Below the pieces are notes generated by a model, which saw only the letters and a list, made by a program, of their open reading frames with translations, did not search any database and was not told where the DNA came from. The translations under genes were made by a program, and so were the position numbers. A stretch of DNA of 64,000 bases from Cyanobacteria bacterium SIG29 (GTDB taxonomy: Bacteria > Cyanobacteriota > Vampirovibrionia > Gastranaerophilales > Gastranaerophilaceae), in the NCBI GenBank assembly GCA_015152515.1, contig SUTV01000001.1:62001-126000 (forward strand), in the 5' to 3' direction. Shown here piece by piece: positions 36,561 through 45,984 of the stretch. How positions within the stretch are numbered: position 1 is the first letter of the stretch; each line of letters starts with the position of its first letter.

Positions 36561-37289
36561 ATGTCAAAAACAGCGATAATTATACCAGCAAGATATGGCT
36601 CAAAAAGATTACAAGGAAAACCGTTATTAAAAGTTTGTGATAAACCAATTATTCAATGGGTATGGGAAAGAGCAATTCAAGTGGCTTCTGCTGATATGGT
36701 AATTATTGCAACAGATAATCAAGAAATTTATGATTGTGCAAAGTCTTTTGGCGCACACGTTGAAATGACATCTGAACACCACAAATGCGGTAGCGATAGA
36801 ATTGTTGAAGTTGCTGAAAAATTCCCAGATATTTCTTATATCATTAATCTTCAAGGTGATGAACCAATGATAAATACAGACTGTGTTGAAGCAGTTATCA
36901 GACTTTTAAAAGAAGATGAAACAGTTGATATATCTACTTTATTATCAGAAATCAAAGATGAAGATTTAGATGATCCAAATATGGTTAAATGCGTAAAAGA
37001 TATAAATGGATACGCGCTTTACTTTTCACGCTCTAAAATTCCTTATGAAAGAAATTTAGGAATTGCAAAATTTTATAAACATATTGGAATATATGGCTAT
37101 AAAAGAGAATCTTTATTTAAAATGACAAAATTCCCACAACCCGAAATCGAACAAGCAGAAAGCCTTGAGCAATTAAGAGCTTTATATAATGGAATGAGAA
37201 TTAAAACTGCTGTTGTTGATTATAAAGCAATAGGAATTGATACAATTGAAGATTTTAATGCATTTAAAAAATTAGCAGAAAGCAAATAA
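36561..37289 (+). CDS. kdsB: 3-deoxy-manno-octulosonate cytidylyltransferase
   Basis: KdsB, 242 residues, activates Kdo as CMP-Kdo for the LPS inner core. It shows IIPARYGSKRLQGKPL, ATDNQEI, CGSDRIVEVAE, NLQGDEPMI and YFSRSKIPYER. AAGGAGG lies just before the ATG, which directly follows the prmA stop. Its presence with lpxB and lptB confirms a Kdo-containing LPS. Confidence 0.95.
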   Translation: MSKTAIIIPARYGSKRLQGKPLLKVCDKPIIQWVWERAIQVASADMVIIATDNQEIYDCAKSFGAHVEMTSEHHKCGSDRIVEVAEKFPDISYIINLQGDEPMINTDCVEAVIRLLKEDETVDISTLLSEIKDEDLDDPNMVKCVKDINGYALYFSRSKIPYERNLGIAKFYKHIGIYGYKRESLFKMTKFPQPEIEQAESLEQLRALYNGMRIKTAVVDYKAIGIDTIEDFNAFKKLAESK

Positions 37290-37943
37290 ATGAATAAACT
37301 GGAATTAGCAAGAAGAAGAAATGAAATAAAAATTTTACTAGTAATTTCATTTACTATTTTTGCAATGGTATGCGAAATAGCCTTCGGATATATAACAAAT
37401 TCAATGTCCTTAATAGCACAAGGCTATCACATGAGTATGCATGTTTTAACTTTAGGTTTAACCTATATAGCTTATGTTTTAGCAAGAAAATTAAAAAATT
37501 CACCTCGCTTTGAAAATGGAACATATAAAATTGGCGTGCTAGCAGGCTATACAAGTTCAATATTTTTAGGTTTAGCAGGTATTCATATTTTTATAGAAGC
37601 TAGCGAAAGATTTTTTAAACCTACATCAATTCAGTTTAATGAAGCAATTTATGTTGCTATTTTTGCACTTATAATAAACTTTATATGTATTACAATTATG
37701 GAAGGAAGTTTTCATCGACACAAACACAAGAAAACAAAAGACTATAATTACAAAGCGGCATATTATCACATTTTATCAGATATATTAGTTTCAATTCTAA
37801 CAATAATCGCACTTGTAGTTGGAAAATTCTTTAATTGTGTTTATCTAGATTCATTAACAGGAATTCTTGGCGCAATATTAATTATAGTTTGGGCAATTAA
37901 ACTATTGAAGAATACTACAAAAATACTAATTGATATGAAATAA
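37290..37943 (+). CDS. Cation diffusion facilitator, DmeF-like, without C-terminal domain
   Basis: A 217-residue membrane protein with six predicted segments. The TM2 metal motif is HMSMH (His-x3-His) where zinc transporters have HxxxD; the TM5 motif HILSD is intact. His-x-x-x-His in TM2, plus RFENGTYKIGVLAGY and LDSLTGILGAILI, match the DmeF cobalt/nickel branch. The short loop HRHKHKK is a reduced histidine-rich loop. The usual cytoplasmic C-terminal domain of 70-90 residues is missing. It directly follows kdsB and probably shares its transcript. Confidence 0.82.
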   Translation: MNKLELARRRNEIKILLVISFTIFAMVCEIAFGYITNSMSLIAQGYHMSMHVLTLGLTYIAYVLARKLKNSPRFENGTYKIGVLAGYTSSIFLGLAGIHIFIEASERFFKPTSIQFNEAIYVAIFALIINFICITIMEGSFHRHKHKKTKDYNYKAAYYHILSDILVSILTIIALVVGKFFNCVYLDSLTGILGAILIIVWAIKLLKNTTKILIDMK

Positions 37944-37944
37944 A

Positions 37945-38199
37945 TCACATATATTGTTCGTCTTGAAGAGCAACAGCACAAATAGAAGTTGATTGAATAC
38001 AAACTTTTCTAACTGGACCATTTGTATTTTTTTCAATCAATCTTGGAGTTGGAGAATTTACCTTTAAAATTTGAGCCAATTCTTCATAAACATCAATAGG
38101 ACTATCAACATAAAGAACTAAAGGAGCAGTAGTTCCTTTTAAAAATACTAAAACAGATGTTCTTTTTTTCATTTGTCCTTGTGAAAATGGCTGTGGCAT
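37945..38199 (-). CDS. Small conserved-looking protein of unknown function
   Basis: An 84-residue soluble protein (MPQPFSQGQMKKRTSVLVF...). The compact pattern of strands and one helix (APLVLYVDSPIDVYEELAQIL, then VRKVCIQSTSICAVALQD) looks like a small single-domain fold. No family is recognised. AAGGAG precedes the ATG and a well-formed promoter lies upstream, so it is likely expressed. It converges on the CDF gene with a 1-bp gap and is divergent from dapB. Confidence 0.75.
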   Translation of the reverse strand: MPQPFSQGQMKKRTSVLVFLKGTTAPLVLYVDSPIDVYEELAQILKVNSPTPRLIEKNTNGPVRKVCIQSTSICAVALQDEQYM

Positions 38200-38219
38200 T
38201 ATCTTCTCCTTTTTCTTTA

Positions 38220-38248
38220 ATAGTAATAAAATTAATATAAAAGGTCAA
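38220..38248 (-). promoter_or_regulatory. Promoter of the 84-residue protein gene
   Basis: On the minus strand TTGACC (38248-38243), a 17-bp spacer and TACTAT (38225-38220). A leader of about 14 nt with AAGGAG follows. Confidence 0.65.
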
Positions 38249-38261
38249 TCATACATTTTAA

Positions 38262-38270
38262 TGGTATTAT
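38262..38270 (+). promoter_or_regulatory. Extended -10 of dapB
   Basis: TG-G-TATTAT at 38262-38270. Spacing of 16-17 bp puts its -35 on top of the divergent promoter's TTGACC, where there is no plus-strand consensus. AAAGGAA and the ATG at 38299 follow. Confidence 0.5.
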
Positions 38271-38298
38271 TAAATCAAGAGAAAAAAAGGAATAAAAC

Positions 38299-39075
38299 AT
38301 GATAAAAGTAGGTGTTATTGGTGCCCTTGGTAAAATGGGTAAAGAAGTTGTAAAAGCAGTATTAAATGCTAATGATACAGAATTAGTTATGGCTGTTGAT
38401 ATTGTTTGCGCCGGTGAAGAAGTTGCAAATGGTGTTAAAATAGAAACCGACCTTAAATCTGCCCTTCAAACAAAAAAACCTGATGTTGTAATAGATTTTA
38501 CTCAACCAGCAGGAATTTTTGACCATGTTTGCCTTTATATGCAAGAAAAAGTCAAATCTGTTATAGGCACAACTGGTTTATCTGAAGAACAAATTGAAAA
38601 ACTAAAACAATTATCAAAAGAAAATAATACAGGTTGTTTAATAGCACCAAACTTTTCAACTGGTGCAGTATTAATGATGATGTTTGCTAAACAAGCTGCA
38701 AAATATTTTGATAATGCAGAAATTATAGAATTACATCACAATCAAAAGAAAGATGCCCCATCTGGCACAGCTATTAAAACAGCTCAATTAATGGCACAAG
38801 CAAACTCTAACTTTGCAACAGGCAACTGTCCTGAAACGGAATTAATAGCAGGTTCTCGTGGCGGAAATGCAGATGCAAATATTCACATACATTCAGTTAG
38901 AATGCCTGGTTATATAGCTTCACAAGAAGTAATTTTTGGCGCGTCTGGTCAAATTTTCAAAATCAAACACGACACAATGGAACGTTCTTGCTATATGGCA
39001 GGGGTATTACTTGCAACAAGACACGTTTACGAAAAAAATGATTTTATATATGGTTTAGACAACATAATGCAATAA
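38299..39075 (+). CDS. dapB: 4-hydroxy-tetrahydrodipicolinate reductase
   Basis: DapB, 258 residues, reduces hydroxytetrahydrodipicolinate in the diaminopimelate/lysine pathway. The N-terminal dinucleotide fold is VGVIGALGKMGKEV; IGTTGLS, APNFSTGAVLMM and ELHHNQKKDAPSGTA (with the catalytic HH and KxxxPSGT) follow. A strong terminator comes 3 bp after the stop, so it is a single-gene unit. The last pathway enzyme, lysA, is at 49760. Confidence 0.95.
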   Translation: MIKVGVIGALGKMGKEVVKAVLNANDTELVMAVDIVCAGEEVANGVKIETDLKSALQTKKPDVVIDFTQPAGIFDHVCLYMQEKVKSVIGTTGLSEEQIEKLKQLSKENNTGCLIAPNFSTGAVLMMMFAKQAAKYFDNAEIIELHHNQKKDAPSGTAIKTAQLMAQANSNFATGNCPETELIAGSRGGNADANIHIHSVRMPGYIASQEVIFGASGQIFKIKHDTMERSCYMAGVLLATRHVYEKNDFIYGLDNIMQ

Positions 39076-39077
39076 CT

Positions 39078-39106
39078 AAAAAAGCCCAAGATAGGGGCTT
39101 TTTTTT
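39078..39106 (+). terminator. Terminator of dapB
   Basis: A 10-bp stem (AAAAAAGCCC / GGGCTTTTTT) with a 7-base loop, followed by further T residues. Confidence 0.85.
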
Positions 39107-39170
39107 GAAATATTTTACAAACCACAAACAAAAATGTTATTATAAACAAGTTAAACACAAGGGGAATAAA

Positions 39171-39866
39171 GTGAAAAATAACATTAAAAAAGCTTTCACA
39201 CTTGCAGAAGTACTTATCACTTTAGTTATAATAGGCGTTGTTGCAGCAATTACAGTTCCAACAATACATAATAACTCTATACAAAAACAAACAATAACTC
39301 AGCTTAGAAAAGTTCATTCAGAACTTGCTCAAGCAGTTACAATGTCATCTATAAAATATGGTTACCCAGATACTTGGGATTATGAATTAAACCATTACAA
39401 TTTTTTCAAAAAATATCTTTTCCCATATATACAAATTTCTCAAGAAAAAGTTGGCAATGTAAAAAAATTAACAAAATATTATGAATTATCAGGCAGAGAA
39501 GAAAAATCACTATATGTTATGCAAACAAATAGCCAAGTGGTAAACCTAGCTTCAGGAAACCAAGTATTTATTGGTGAAATTTCTGGAATTATTAATACTC
39601 CAAATAGAAGATGCTATATGTTTGATGTTAATGGATACAGAAAACCAAATAAAATTGGCAGAGATTTATATATGTTTTGTATTGATTCAAAAAGAGGCGT
39701 TCTACCATTTTCTGCCGAAAATAATGAAGGACAATCTATTACATTAACAAGAGAACAACTTAAAAAAGGTAATACTTGGTCTTGCAACAAAAATTCTGTT
39801 GGCTTATTCTGTGCAGCATTAATTATGATGGACGGATGGCAAATGAAAGACGATTATCCTTGGTAG
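39171..39866 (+). CDS. Type IV prepilin-like protein (class: KKAFTLAEVLITLVIIG)
   Basis: A 231-residue secreted pilin-like protein. After a short basic leader (MKNNIKKA) comes FTLAEVLITLVIIGVVAAI, the prepilin peptidase and N-methylation motif with the conserved Glu5; cleavage is expected before Phe9. The usual -1 Gly is Ala here. The globular part holds four cysteines. The GTG start is chosen because AAGGGG lies 7 nt upstream; an in-frame ATG at 39105 lies inside the dapB terminator. No pilus assembly genes are adjacent; it converges on anmK. Confidence 0.85.
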   Translation: MKNNIKKAFTLAEVLITLVIIGVVAAITVPTIHNNSIQKQTITQLRKVHSELAQAVTMSSIKYGYPDTWDYELNHYNFFKKYLFPYIQISQEKVGNVKKLTKYYELSGREEKSLYVMQTNSQVVNLASGNQVFIGEISGIINTPNRRCYMFDVNGYRKPNKIGRDLYMFCIDSKRGVLPFSAENNEGQSITLTREQLKKGNTWSCNKNSVGLFCAALIMMDGWQMKDDYPW

Positions 39867-39870
39867 ATAA

Positions 39871-40986
39871 TTAATAAGCAATTTTACCCATTACAACCGA
39901 AGAATTAGCACCAGTACATTCTGGAATATTATTCGGTTGTTTTGTTATTGTGTAATATCCCAAATATGCAAAAGCAATCGCTTCTTTTAATTTATCAGGA
40001 ATACCATATTCAGTATGCGTTTTTATTTGAATATTTGGCAAATATTGTTTCAAAAAACTAATTAAAGTCTTATTATAAGCACCGCCACCGCCTAAAACAA
40101 CTTCATCAATACTTGTTTTATCAAATACAAAATTTTCATAAGAATCAGCTATTACTCTAGCGGTTAAAGCTGTAATTGTAGCTATAATATCTTCTTTTTT
40201 ATCAGGAGCTGATAATAACATTTTTTCAGCATATTCATTATTAAATAACTCTCTACCCGTAGTTTTAGGAGGAATTTTAGAATAATATGGTTCAGCTAAT
40301 AAAGAATTTAACCAATCTATATCAACATTTCCACTTTTTGCTATTTCACCATCAATATCAAAAGGCAGAGAATAAAATTTATTAACATAATAATCAATTA
40401 ACATATTTCCAACACCATTATCAAAAGCAAAAATATCACAATCTTTTGATAAAACAGTAACATTAGAAATACCACCAATATTTTGAATTAATCTATTTTT
40501 ATCTAAGCCAAATAAAATTTTATCTGCAAATGGAACTAATGGAGCACCATCACCACCTGCTGCAACATCTTTTGTTCTAAAATCACCAACAGTCATAACA
40601 CCAGTTTTTTGAGCTATAACAGAAATATCACCAATTTGAAGTGTTGATTTAGATTCTATGTCACTAATTGTTTGATTTTGAGGAATATGACAAATTGTTT
40701 GTCCATGAGAAGAAATAAAATCTACATCTAAATGTTTATCAATCAAAACTTTAGCACATTTTGCAAACAACTCACCAACTACAAAATTCATAAAACAAAC
40801 ATCTTTAACATCACCTTTATTATTAGCCAAGTCAAAAAGTTTATTTCTAACATCTGTTGGATAATCTAACGAATAACAATCAATAACCTTAAATGTTAAA
40901 TCTTCATAAATATGAACCAAGCAAGCATCAATCGAATCAATTGAAGTGCCAGACATCATAGAAATTATTGATTTATAATTTTTCAT
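39871..40986 (-). CDS. anmK: Anhydro-N-acetylmuramic acid kinase
   Basis: AnmK, 371 residues, phosphorylates and hydrolyses anhydroMurNAc from peptidoglycan turnover. It shows MSGTSIDSIDACLV, SHGQTICH, TVGDFRTKDVAAGGDGAPLVP, QNIGGISNVTVL, FDNGVGNMLID and LGGGGAYN. The length is normal. The start lacks a Shine-Dalgarno; TTGAAA-N17-TACAAT ends six bases before the ATG. It is divergent from manC. Confidence 0.94.
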   Translation of the reverse strand: MKNYKSIISMMSGTSIDSIDACLVHIYEDLTFKVIDCYSLDYPTDVRNKLFDLANNKGDVKDVCFMNFVVGELFAKCAKVLIDKHLDVDFISSHGQTICHIPQNQTISDIESKSTLQIGDISVIAQKTGVMTVGDFRTKDVAAGGDGAPLVPFADKILFGLDKNRLIQNIGGISNVTVLSKDCDIFAFDNGVGNMLIDYYVNKFYSLPFDIDGEIAKSGNVDIDWLNSLLAEPYYSKIPPKTTGRELFNNEYAEKMLLSAPDKKEDIIATITALTARVIADSYENFVFDKTSIDEVVLGGGGAYNKTLISFLKQYLPNIQIKTHTEYGIPDKLKEAIAFAYLGYYTITKQPNNIPECTGANSSVVMGKIAY

Positions 40987-40992
40987 AAGAAA

Positions 40993-41021
40993 ATTGTACT
41001 ATTTGAAGTTAATAATTTCAA
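40993..41021 (-). promoter_or_regulatory. Promoter of anmK; leaderless
   Basis: On the minus strand TTGAAA (41021-41016), exactly 17 bp, TACAAT (40998-40993), then six bases to the ATG. This is the best-formed leaderless promoter in the window. Confidence 0.7.
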
Positions 41022-41045
41022 TATTTACAGTATTTATTGTATAAT
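41017..41045 (+). promoter_or_regulatory. Promoter of manC, overlapping the anmK -35
   Basis: TATAAT at 41040-41045 with TTCAAT at 41017-41022, spacer 17 bp. The -35 shares five bases with the divergent anmK -35. CGAGGGAG precedes the manC ATG. Confidence 0.55.
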
Positions 41046-41068
41046 TAAACTGTTATCGAGGGAGCGTT

Positions 41069-42511
41069 ATGGCAACAGTATTTTCTGTAATTTTAGCAGG
41101 TGGTTCAGGTAGTAGATTATGGCCTCAATCTAGAGAAGCCTATCCAAAACAAATTTTTAAATTAGATGATGAATATACACTATTCCAACAAACATTTTTG
41201 CGCGTAGCATCAGTTATTGATGATAAAAATATTATTACTTGCACAAATATGAAACAATCATCTGCAATAAAAGAACAATTAAAAGTTATTCAAGAAAAAT
41301 TCTCTCGCCAAAATGAATATAAAGTAATAACTGAACCTTTATGCAAAAATACAGCTCCAGCTATTGCTTTAACAATAAAATATATTCAAGAAAAAATTAT
41401 GATAACAAATAATTCACCAATTATTTTAGCTATACCATCAGATCATATTATTCCCAATAGAGAAGAATTTTCTGAAATCATTGAAAAAGGTATCAAATTA
41501 GCGAATGAAGGTTATATCGTAGCTTTCGGACAAAAAACAAATAATATAGACAAAAATTTTGGATATTTTAAAGCAAGAAAAAATCCAAAAGTTACAGAAA
41601 TAGAACCTAGCGCTTCAAAAGTTATAAAATTTATCGAAAAACCATCTAAAAAAGATGACATAAAAGTTTTAAAAGGAACTTTTTACACAAACACAGGTAT
41701 TTATATGTTTAGAGCAGACACATATTTAGATGAATTAAAAAGATTTGCACCAAACATATACAAAACAATAAAAAATGGAAAACTAGAAAATTCAACACCA
41801 TCAATTCAACTTAGTGCTTATGAAAATCTAGAAGACATCTCAGTAGATTACGCAATAATGGAAAACTCAAAAAAATTAGTAACCTTGCCATTTGAAACTC
41901 AATGGAAAGATATTGGATCTTGGGATGCAATTTATGAACTTTCTAAAAAAGATGAAAACGGTAACTATTTTACAGGCAAAACTATAGATATAGATTCTAA
42001 AAATTCTATGGTTTACTCAACATCAAAAACAGTTGCTACTCTTGGTTTAGAGAACACTATAGTCGTTGAAACAGAAGATGCGATTTTGGTTTGTGATAAA
42101 GATAAAACTGACAGTATCAAAAATATCTATAAAAAATTAAATGGCAAAAATGCACCTGCAAAAGAAATTCATAAAACAGTATATCGCCCTTGGGGATATT
42201 ACACAGTTTTAGAAGAAGGCATTGGCTTTTTAACAAAATGCATTGTAGTTAATCCTAATGCAAAACTAAGCATTCAACTACATCACCACAGAAGCGAACA
42301 TTGGATTATTTTAGAAGGTATTGCAACAGTTGTAAAAGGTGAAGAAACATATCGACTAGAAGCTGGCACAAGTATTGATATCGGTATTGAAGAAATTCAC
42401 TCACTTCAAAATTTAGATAAAGAACCACTAAAAGTATTGGAAATTCAACAAGGTGATATTCTAGATGAAAACGATATTGAACGATTAGAGGACATATATG
42501 GTAGAGCATAA
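41069..42511 (+). CDS. manC: Mannose-1-phosphate guanylyltransferase / mannose-6-phosphate isomerase
   Basis: A bifunctional enzyme of 480 residues making GDP-mannose for surface polysaccharides. The N-terminal nucleotidyltransferase (residues 1-340) shows LAGGSGSRLWP, PYPKQ-like AYPKQ, IPSDHII, IEKPSKK and TGIYMFRAD. The C-terminal cupin isomerase (residues about 370-475) shows RPWGYY, QLHHHRSEHWIILEG with its metal histidines, and EIHSLQN. It ends 14 bp inside dxr, so manC-dxr-aroQ looks like one operon. Confidence 0.95.
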   Translation: MATVFSVILAGGSGSRLWPQSREAYPKQIFKLDDEYTLFQQTFLRVASVIDDKNIITCTNMKQSSAIKEQLKVIQEKFSRQNEYKVITEPLCKNTAPAIALTIKYIQEKIMITNNSPIILAIPSDHIIPNREEFSEIIEKGIKLANEGYIVAFGQKTNNIDKNFGYFKARKNPKVTEIEPSASKVIKFIEKPSKKDDIKVLKGTFYTNTGIYMFRADTYLDELKRFAPNIYKTIKNGKLENSTPSIQLSAYENLEDISVDYAIMENSKKLVTLPFETQWKDIGSWDAIYELSKKDENGNYFTGKTIDIDSKNSMVYSTSKTVATLGLENTIVVETEDAILVCDKDKTDSIKNIYKKLNGKNAPAKEIHKTVYRPWGYYTVLEEGIGFLTKCIVVNPNAKLSIQLHHHRSEHWIILEGIATVVKGEETYRLEAGTSIDIGIEEIHSLQNLDKEPLKVLEIQQGDILDENDIERLEDIYGRA

Positions 42512-43655
42512 AAAGAATATAGCTATACTTGGTTCAACTGGTTCAATAGGCACACAAGCGCTTGAAGTAATTGATTTATTGCCAAATAAATTTAATATAA
42601 TCGCGTTGTCAGCTGGTAATAATATAAAATTAATTTCTGAACAAATTAAAAAATATTCACCAAAAGTAGTTTGTGTAAAAGATTTAGAAGCAACAAACGA
42701 ACTAAAAAAAGCATTTCCTAACACCCAATTTGTATATGGAGACGAAGGACTTTTAGAAATTGCAAATATAAAAGAAATAGAAATGATTTTAGTTGCGGTT
42801 TCAGGCAAAATCGGTCTTAAACCAACTATACAGGCAATTAAAAATAAAAAAGATATCGCATTAGCGAACAAAGAAACTCTTGTTATGGCTGGCGATATAG
42901 TTATGAAATTAGCAAAAGAAAACAATGTTCAAATTTTACCTGTGGATAGTGAACATAGCGCTATTTTTCAATGTATGAATAATAGAAACGAAGTTAAACA
43001 TCTTGTTATAACTTCATCAGGTGGTCCATTTAGAAATGCAACAAAAGAAGAAATGGAAAATGCAAACTTAGATGAAGCACTTGCACACCCACGCTGGAAA
43101 ATGGGCAAAAAAATAACTGTTGATAGTGCAACACTTATGAATAAGGGTTTAGAAGTTATAGAAGCACATCACTTGTTTAATTTTGATTATGATGAAATTA
43201 AAGTAATTGTTCACCCACAAAGCTATATTCATAGTGCAGTAGAATACAAGGATGGAAGCATTATTGCACAAATTGGAAACCCAAGTATGCACATCCCAAT
43301 TCAATACGCATTAACATATCCAGAAAGAACAGAAGGAATTGAAACAGAAAGTTTTGATTTTATAAAAGCAGCTAAATTTGAATTTTATGAACCTGATATG
43401 ATAAAATTCCCTTCATTAGCTTTAGCAATAGAAGCTGGTAAAAAAGGTGGAACTTACCCAGTTTGTATGAATGCTGCAAACGAAGAAGCTGTTTTTGCCT
43501 TTTTAGAAAAGAAAATTAAATTTTTACAAATTTACGAAGTAACAAAAAAAATATTTGATGAATATATTTCAATTGAAAATGCTACAATAGAACAAATTCT
43601 AGAAGAAGATGAAAAAATAAGAATTAAAACACGAGAATTAGTGAGGACTTTATGA
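42498..43655 (+). CDS. dxr: 1-deoxy-D-xylulose-5-phosphate reductoisomerase
   Basis: Dxr, 385 residues, the committed step of the MEP isoprenoid pathway. It shows [15 protein letters not shown] (NADPH), [23 protein letters not shown] (metal), [21 protein letters not shown] and [15 protein letters not shown] upstream of the ATG lies inside manC, and its stop overlaps the aroQ ATG by 4 bp (ATGA). Confidence 0.96.
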   Translation: MVEHKKNIAILGSTGSIGTQALEVIDLLPNKFNIIALSAGNNIKLISEQIKKYSPKVVCVKDLEATNELKKAFPNTQFVYGDEGLLEIANIKEIEMILVAVSGKIGLKPTIQAIKNKKDIALANKETLVMAGDIVMKLAKENNVQILPVDSEHSAIFQCMNNRNEVKHLVITSSGGPFRNATKEEMENANLDEALAHPRWKMGKKITVDSATLMNKGLEVIEAHHLFNFDYDEIKVIVHPQSYIHSAVEYKDGSIIAQIGNPSMHIPIQYALTYPERTEGIETESFDFIKAAKFEFYEPDMIKFPSLALAIEAGKKGGTYPVCMNAANEEAVFAFLEKKIKFLQIYEVTKKIFDEYISIENATIEQILEEDEKIRIKTRELVRTL

Positions 43656-44089
43656 AAATATTAGTTTTAAATGGACCAAACTTGAATTTATTAGGGACTA
43701 GAGAACCAGATAAATATGGAACTCAAACCCTAGCTGATATTGAAAACTTTATTAAAAATGAAGCCTCAAAAATCAATGTTGAAATAGACTTCTATCAATC
43801 AAACATAGAAGGTGAACTTGTAAACAAAATACAAGAAGCAAAAGGTAATTTTGACGGAATAATTTTAAACCCAGCAGCATATACACATACAAGCGTAGCC
43901 ATTAGGGATGCTCTTCTTGCTGTAAATATTCCAACAGTTGAAATTCATCTTTCCAATATACATACAAGAGAAGATTTTAGAAAAGTTTCACTAACTGCAC
44001 CAGCTTGCATAGGACAAATTACAGGTTTTGGCACAAATAGTTACAAATTAGGCTTAATCGCAATAACTGATTACTTACTTAAGAATTAA
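43652..44089 (+). CDS. aroQ: 3-dehydroquinate dehydratase, type II
   Basis: AroQ, 145 residues, third step of the shikimate pathway. It shows [26 protein letters not shown] with the conserved N, and [16 protein letters not shown] with the catalytic residues, ending [14 protein letters not shown]. Coupled to dxr. Its 3' end overlaps the convergent glycosidase gene by 15 bp. Confidence 0.96.
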   Translation: MKILVLNGPNLNLLGTREPDKYGTQTLADIENFIKNEASKINVEIDFYQSNIEGELVNKIQEAKGNFDGIILNPAAYTHTSVAIRDALLAVNIPTVEIHLSNIHTREDFRKVSLTAPACIGQITGFGTNSYKLGLIAITDYLLKN

Positions 44090-44881
44090 AAACGATTTTA
44101 ATTTTCTTGCAGTATCATCCTTATCTGAAAAGATATGGAGTTCTTGAGAATCAAAAGAAGTTGAACCACCGCCATCAAAAGCCATAGCTTTTTCCATTCC
44201 CCACTTACGAGACAAATCAGCAACTTCTTCAAGTGTCATAGGCGATTCTTTTGTAACTATAAATAAATAAACATTACCATCTCTTATACCAATAGCTGTT
44301 CTTGCATATTTATGCAAAGATGAGGCAGATTCACTAATAATCTCTCCATTATGTTTTAAAATAAAAAATTCTTCTTCTAATCTCAATTCAGGAAACAACA
44401 TAGGCCCTGCTTGAATAGAATGTTTAATCGTTAAACCTTTTGGAACTTCTTCATTATGTGGTGCTATATCATAAGATAGCTTACCATCGGCATCTTCTAA
44501 AATTCTAAACTCACTTCTATTTAAAATTTTATCTAGAAAAGGTTTCAACGCTTCATTTTGCATTAAATTTTCATTATTTTCAGGATTTAGAACAACTTGA
44601 CCATCAATAACAACATAAGAAACCGTTTGTTGATTTTTAGGGTCAAAGAAACCAGCGTTTACAACTAATCTAGGATTTAATTTTTTATAAACTGAATTAT
44701 TCGTTTCTAATTCACTTACAAAATAAGGTTGTAATTTATTTTTAGCTTTTGCTGTATTAATTTCAACAACATAAACATCATCAGGGTCTTGAATAATTTT
44801 GTATGGACAACCACCTATTTTAGCATAAGAAATAGACTGAAAAATCAAAAAAGAAAAAATAATACACAAAAATCTAATCAT
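44075..44881 (-). CDS. Secreted phosphodiester glycosidase (NAGPA) domain protein
   Basis: A 268-residue protein with a clear signal peptide ([20 protein letters not shown], cleavage after residue 20). The NAGPA-type domain (PF09992) shows [33 protein letters not shown] and [10 protein letters not shown]. Homologues act on phosphodiester-linked sugars or cell-wall polymers; no substrate can be assigned here. Its start overlaps the LptF/G-like gene by one base, making lptB-permease-glycosidase a coupled operon, which suggests an envelope role. Confidence 0.88.
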   Translation of the reverse strand: MIRFLCIIFSFLIFQSISYAKIGGCPYKIIQDPDDVYVVEINTAKAKNKLQPYFVSELETNNSVYKKLNPRLVVNAGFFDPKNQQTVSYVVIDGQVVLNPENNENLMQNEALKPFLDKILNRSEFRILEDADGKLSYDIAPHNEEVPKGLTIKHSIQAGPMLFPELRLEEEFFILKHNGEIISESASSLHKYARTAIGIRDGNVYLFIVTKESPMTLEEVADLSRKWGMEKAMAFDGGGSTSFDSQELHIFSDKDDTARKLKSFLILK

Positions 44882-45984
44882 TATAAATCCTTTGATTTTT
44901 TAAGCACGAATATTAAAACAATAGCAGAAATAGGTACAATTAAAGAAGCAACTATTGGTGATAATATTGCCTTTTCTGCCAATAAATCAAAAAATGGAAT
45001 TGTAATATAGTATAAGAAAATAACACAAACCGCAATTAACATACCAATAAACTTCTGTTCTCTTGGCTTAGAAAATCCCAAGATTGCTCCTAAAACTGCG
45101 AAAATCACACACATAAAAGAATGCGTAAAACGTTGAATATATTTATTTAACATAAATCTATATTCATCATCCATTCGTTCTTGTTTTAACAATTTAATAT
45201 ACTCAGATATTTGAGAATTAGTTAATTCTCTATCACGATATATAGAATACTGCATAAGCTTATAAGCATTTTGCGCACTACTACCTTCTAAAATAGGCAA
45301 ATTTCGAGTTTCATCTATTTGACTAAAAATACCACTTTCTGAAATTAAGTATTTTTTTGCATTATTAATTGTCCAAGATTTATAATCATATTTAACGAAA
45401 TCAGAAACAAATATACTAGATAATAAACTAGAACCCGTTGTATGGCTATCATAAAAATTCAAAACAATAACATTTCTAATATTATTTTCATCAAAATTAG
45501 AAACAATTAATATTTTATCCATAGAATCATCTTCATTCTTAACTGGAAAAACAAATTGAGATGACCTTGATTCACCTTTTATATCTTTTAATTTATTTGC
45601 AGAATATGGTAAAAATTTTGAACCAACAACAAACGTTAAGCCCATAACAAAAATACTTAACAACACAACTGGAGCAATAATCCTATGGAAAGGAATACCA
45701 CAACTTCTAAAAATTGTGATTTCAGAATCTTTGCTTAATTTATCAAATGTAAGAATAGTTCCAAGTAAAATACCAACAGGTAAAGCGATATTTAACACTT
45801 TAGGCATTTCATAAATTAATATAGAAGCAGCCATTTCTATTGAATAAGTACCATTAATTGTCCTTTGAACCGTTTTTAACAACAATTCAGGCATTATCCA
45901 TACAATCATAAATATAAAAATACAAGCAAAAGAAGCAAGAAAAACTTGGCTTAAAACATATTTATCTAGCAACTTTAACTTCAT
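44881..45984 (-). CDS. LptF/LptG family LPS export permease
   Basis: A 367-residue permease with six predicted membrane segments: three near residues 15-115, a periplasmic beta-jellyroll-type domain (about 120-270), and three near 285-360. It starts LLDKYVLSQVFLASFACIF, typical of the YjgP/YjgQ family. It would extract LPS from the inner membrane with LptB. Only one permease gene is present here, where many bacteria have the lptF-lptG pair. It overlaps lptB by one base. Confidence 0.9.
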   Translation of the reverse strand: MKLKLLDKYVLSQVFLASFACIFIFMIVWIMPELLLKTVQRTINGTYSIEMAASILIYEMPKVLNIALPVGILLGTILTFDKLSKDSEITIFRSCGIPFHRIIAPVVLLSIFVMGLTFVVGSKFLPYSANKLKDIKGESRSSQFVFPVKNEDDSMDKILIVSNFDENNIRNVIVLNFYDSHTTGSSLLSSIFVSDFVKYDYKSWTINNAKKYLISESGIFSQIDETRNLPILEGSSAQNAYKLMQYSIYRDRELTNSQISEYIKLLKQERMDDEYRFMLNKYIQRFTHSFMCVIFAVLGAILGFSKPREQKFIGMLIAVCVIFLYYITIPFFDLLAEKAILSPIVASLIVPISAIVLIFVLKKSKDL

